Assembly (NCBI GenBank): GCA_016793585.1
Contig: JAEUJR010000204.1
Span: 1 to 42,637, forward strand
DNA: 42,637 bases
Direction: 5' to 3'
Origin: Archangium sp.
GTDB taxonomy: Bacteria; Myxococcota; Myxococcia; Myxococcales; Myxococcaceae
Below are positions 40,548 through 42,637 of this stretch, one piece after another. Positions within the stretch are counted from its first letter, which is position 1; every line of letters begins with the position of its first letter. The translations under genes were made by a program, and so were the position numbers. A model generated the notes under the pieces. That model was not told the origin of the DNA, ran no database searches, and was given only the letters and a program-made list of their open reading frames with translations.

Positions 40548-41272
40548 CAGAGCCACTCCTTCCTGACGAAGTACGCGATGGCGTACCCACCTGCGAAGAC
40601 GGCGAACATGAAGGCCCAGCTGCCAAGCGCGAGCGTCGCGCCGCCGGTGAGCGCCTGGCCTGACGTGCAGCCACGCGCGAGGCGGGCGCCGTAGGCCGAG
40701 ATGAAGCCGCCGAGGGCCGCGAACGCGAGCCGCCGCATGTTGGTGGTGTGCGGGCCGCGCGCGATCTCGAAGCTGGCGCGGCGCGAGAGCACGCCCGAGA
40801 TGAAGCCGCCCGCCACCACGCCGATGAACATGTAGACGAGGAAGTCGTCGAGCGGGTCGGCCGGCCCCTTCAGGTACTGGCCGGTGTACTCGTTGCGGCG
40901 AGCGATGGTGTCCTGCGCCGCGGCGGTGCCACCCTTCACCGACGCCTCGAGGCTCTGCAGGCTGTACGCGGCCATGCGGGTGACGGCGCCAGAAGCACCG
41001 AGGCCTCGGCCGGTCACGACGAAGGCCGCAAGCAGCACGAGGCCCAGTGCGACGCCGGCGACATACGAGTTCCAGTACGGCTGGGGCTGTGGCTTCGCGG
41101 TGACCGCGACCTCGTGTTCGGGCGCAGGGGTCGGTTGCGGCACCTCGGCGGCGACGGCTGGCGCTGGCGCCTCGGGCGATGCAACTGCGGCAACGGCCGG
41201 CTCGGCAGCCGCGATGACCGGTTCCGGCTCTGCAGGCGGCACGCCGGCGTCACTGTTCTCTGGCGCGCTCAT
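40547..41272 (-). CDS. YeeE/YedE family sulfur transporter half (first subunit)
   Basis: A 241-residue protein. The first 65 residues are Ala/Pro/Glu-rich and disordered-looking (PEPVIAAAEPAVAAVASPEA), unlike most family members. Membrane segments follow (SYVAGVALGLVLLAAFVV, FLVYMFIGVVAGGFISG, and others), with the family motif RLARGCTSGQALTGG and its Cys. Pairs with the adjacent half. Its ATG overlaps the nrfD-like stop (ATGA). The N-terminal extension may be a cytoplasmic tail or a tether; this is not evident from the sequence. Confidence 0.85.
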   Translation of the reverse strand: MSAPENSDAGVPPAEPEPVIAAAEPAVAAVASPEAPAPAVAAEVPQPTPAPEHEVAVTAKPQPQPYWNSYVAGVALGLVLLAAFVVTGRGLGASGAVTRMAAYSLQSLEASVKGGTAAAQDTIARRNEYTGQYLKGPADPLDDFLVYMFIGVVAGGFISGVLSRRASFEIARGPHTTNMRRLAFAALGGFISAYGARLARGCTSGQALTGGATLALGSWAFMFAVFAGGYAIAYFVRKEWL

Positions 41273-42534
41273 GTGGAGACCTCCTTCGGCCCAAGCCGCA
41301 AGGCCCGCAGCCCGATGGTGAAGAAGAGAATCGCGGCCGAGATCGCTCCGGCGACGATCAGCACCTCGACGATCGACGGCGTGTACGCGAGGAAGCCCTC
41401 GGGGTTTCCCTTGAACGGCGGCTGGTACGAGTAGCGCTCGCCCATCTGCCCGATCACCGGCTTCAGCGAGAACATCTGGCCCTGGTAGACGAAGTTCACC
41501 CGCATCACGAAGAAGCTGATCATCAGCAGGAACGCCGCGAGCGACGACGCGCGCCATGACGTCCGCCAGGGGCCGAGCAGCAACACCAGCGGCACCACGA
41601 TGCCCAGCAACACCTCGAAGCCCCAGAAGCTGACGAAGAGCGGCCCGGTGAGCGCGGCCATCGTCACCTCGTACTTGCCGGTGAACTCACCCGAGATGCC
41701 GAGCACCAGCCGCCACACGCTGATGAGCACCATGATCATGAGGAACAGGGCGATCAGCTTTCGCAGCCCCTCGACCAGCGGCGCGTGTTCGGCCTTCAGC
41801 TGTCGATCATTGGTGAAGAAGTCCGAGAGCGTGACGACGAGCATCAGAATCGCCGCGCCGCTCAGGAGCGCCGACGCGATGAAGTAGATGGGCAGCAGCG
41901 GCCCGTACCAGAAGGGCCTCGCGTGCGAGCTGCCGAAGACCGCGCCCAGGTTCGAGTACGCCGCGACCGCCGCGAAGACGCTGCCGAGGCCGGCCATGCT
42001 CGCGCGCCGGTGATCCTCTTTGAAGAGGAAGAACAGCTCGACCACGATCAGCACCACGTAGATCCCGTAGAACATGCCCATCCACCAGATGGGCGCGCGG
42101 GGGTTCGGCGAGACCAGAATCCACCGGGCCATCTTGAGCGGGCTCTCGAGCTCGGTGGCCATCACCGCGAAGCCCATCAGCAGCGAGACGATGGCGAGGA
42201 ACACGGCGCGTTTGGCGAGCGGCTCGAAGAGCTTGAAGCCGAACACGTGGCCGATGGAGCTGACGAGACACAGGCCCGTGCTCGACACCGCGAGGAAGAC
42301 GTAGGTCGCGATGAGAATGCCCCACGAGATCTCCGAGGTGGTGCCCATCACGTGGTGGCCCTGCACGAGCGCGATGCCGCCCGCGACGAGCCCTGCCAGC
42401 AACGTGGCGACCAGCACCTGCAGCAGCCGCTTGCCGCGCGCCTGATGTGGCGGGTCGGACGGACGAACTCGGAGCAACTCGGGCACCCGGCTCAGGCCGT
42501 CACGATCGATGATGTCGTTCCAGGGAATGTTCAT
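41269..42534 (-). CDS. nrfD: NrfD/PsrC family membrane subunit
   Basis: A 421-residue NrfD/PsrC-type membrane anchor with eight to ten hydrophobic helices. These proteins exchange electrons between quinone and an Fe-S/molybdopterin partner, as in polysulfide, tetrathionate or nitrite reductases. Visible features are GILIATYVFLAVSSTGLCLVSSIGHVFGF, and the helix ARAPIWWMGMFYGIYVVLIVVEL. The seven-base gap to the upstream Fe-S gene end, and 4-base overlaps downstream, show an operon. No catalytic subunit is inside the window; it may lie beyond its right edge. The direction of electron flow is not set by the sequence. Confidence 0.88.
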   Translation of the reverse strand: MNIPWNDIIDRDGLSRVPELLRVRPSDPPHQARGKRLLQVLVATLLAGLVAGGIALVQGHHVMGTTSEISWGILIATYVFLAVSSTGLCLVSSIGHVFGFKLFEPLAKRAVFLAIVSLLMGFAVMATELESPLKMARWILVSPNPRAPIWWMGMFYGIYVVLIVVELFFLFKEDHRRASMAGLGSVFAAVAAYSNLGAVFGSSHARPFWYGPLLPIYFIASALLSGAAILMLVVTLSDFFTNDRQLKAEHAPLVEGLRKLIALFLMIMVLISVWRLVLGISGEFTGKYEVTMAALTGPLFVSFWGFEVLLGIVVPLVLLLGPWRTSWRASSLAAFLLMISFFVMRVNFVYQGQMFSLKPVIGQMGERYSYQPPFKGNPEGFLAYTPSIVEVLIVAGAISAAILFFTIGLRALRLGPKEVST

Positions 42535-42541
42535 GGCGCCC

Positions 42542-42637
42542 TCAGGGAAGAATGAAGAAGCGGGGCCGCGTGCCCTCTTCGGGCTTGAGCACCCTGGCCG
42601 GGCGTGACTGCAGCTGGCGGAAGATCTCGGAGCGCGG
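42542..42637 (-). CDS. C-terminal end of a 4Fe-4S ferredoxin-type subunit (partial)
   Basis: On the minus strand the frame from the right edge to the TGA at 42542-42544 encodes 31 residues ending LQSRPARVLKPEEGTRPRFF then ILP. The 'LKPEEGTRPRFF' form matches the tail of the Fe-S (NrfC/PsrB-like, HybA-like) subunits that end in a Leu-x-Glu-x-x-Thr-Arg-Pro pattern. The iron-sulfur cysteines are outside the window. It sits seven bases before nrfD, the usual order in these complexes. The gene is truncated by the window edge. Confidence 0.6.
   Translation of the reverse strand, partial: PRSEIFRQLQSRPARVLKPEEGTRPRFFILP

Overview
The window is high-GC DNA, packed with short-spaced or overlapping genes, and reads as a chromosomal segment of a myxobacterium-like organism (Myxococcota). 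The reasons are the number of predicted secreted lipoproteins (about twelve), their Cys-rich domains and Gly/Ala/Ser linkers, a MopE-type metal-binding motif, a TonB-dependent receptor that carries a TonB-like domain at its own N-terminus, and GTG starts with 4-base stop/start overlaps. The species cannot be named from the sequence. No rRNA, tRNA, insertion sequence, prophage or CRISPR array was seen.

Layout. 1-4163: end of a TPR-like gene, a secreted protein, haem A synthase (cox15/ctaA type) and two Cys-rich lipoproteins. 4174-5544: a small helix-turn-helix gene, an array of about fourteen 21-22 bp tandem repeats directly upstream of it, and a short Gly/Ala/Ser lipoprotein. 5602-10361: a DUF3592-like membrane protein, a DUF429 protein, mutS and a small coiled-coil protein. 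10392-16008: a lipoprotein, a large secreted alpha/beta hydrolase, a GspE-N/GAF/class III adenylate cyclase and another lipoprotein. 16160-21137: yceI, then a tightly coupled minus-strand operon kamD - secreted protein - kamE - kal - VOC protein - kce for lysine breakdown through the 3,5-diaminohexanoate route. 21236-30383: a beta-propeller/di-haem cytochrome lipoprotein, a zinc-ribbon membrane protein, a TonB-dependent receptor with a translationally coupled lipoprotein, a small basic protein, a RidA-like protein and a YgiQ-type radical SAM enzyme. 30424-39315: a glycosidase/bulb-lectin lipoprotein, a coiled-coil plus beta-barrel envelope protein, more lipoproteins, a HerA-like ATPase and a six-repeat propeller-like lipoprotein. 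39319-42637: a sulfur operon, read on the minus strand as Fe-S subunit (partial) - nrfD - two YeeE/YedE half-transporters - a rhodanese-like protein.

How genes work together. KamDE should convert beta-lysine to 3,5-diaminohexanoate; Kce and Kal act later, on 3-keto-5-aminohexanoate and 3-aminobutyryl-CoA. The linking dehydrogenase (kdd) is not in the window, and two unassigned genes (a secreted protein and a VOC protein) are embedded in the operon. The sulfur operon couples a quinone-linked membrane redox complex to sulfur-compound transport and a membrane-anchored rhodanese fold that has lost its catalytic cysteine but carries a CxxCH haem-binding motif. The least explained features are the 21-bp array, the modified rhodanese, the coiled-coil/barrel fusion and the six-repeat CxxxC lipoprotein. 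All functions are inferred from sequence reading alone; no database search was run.
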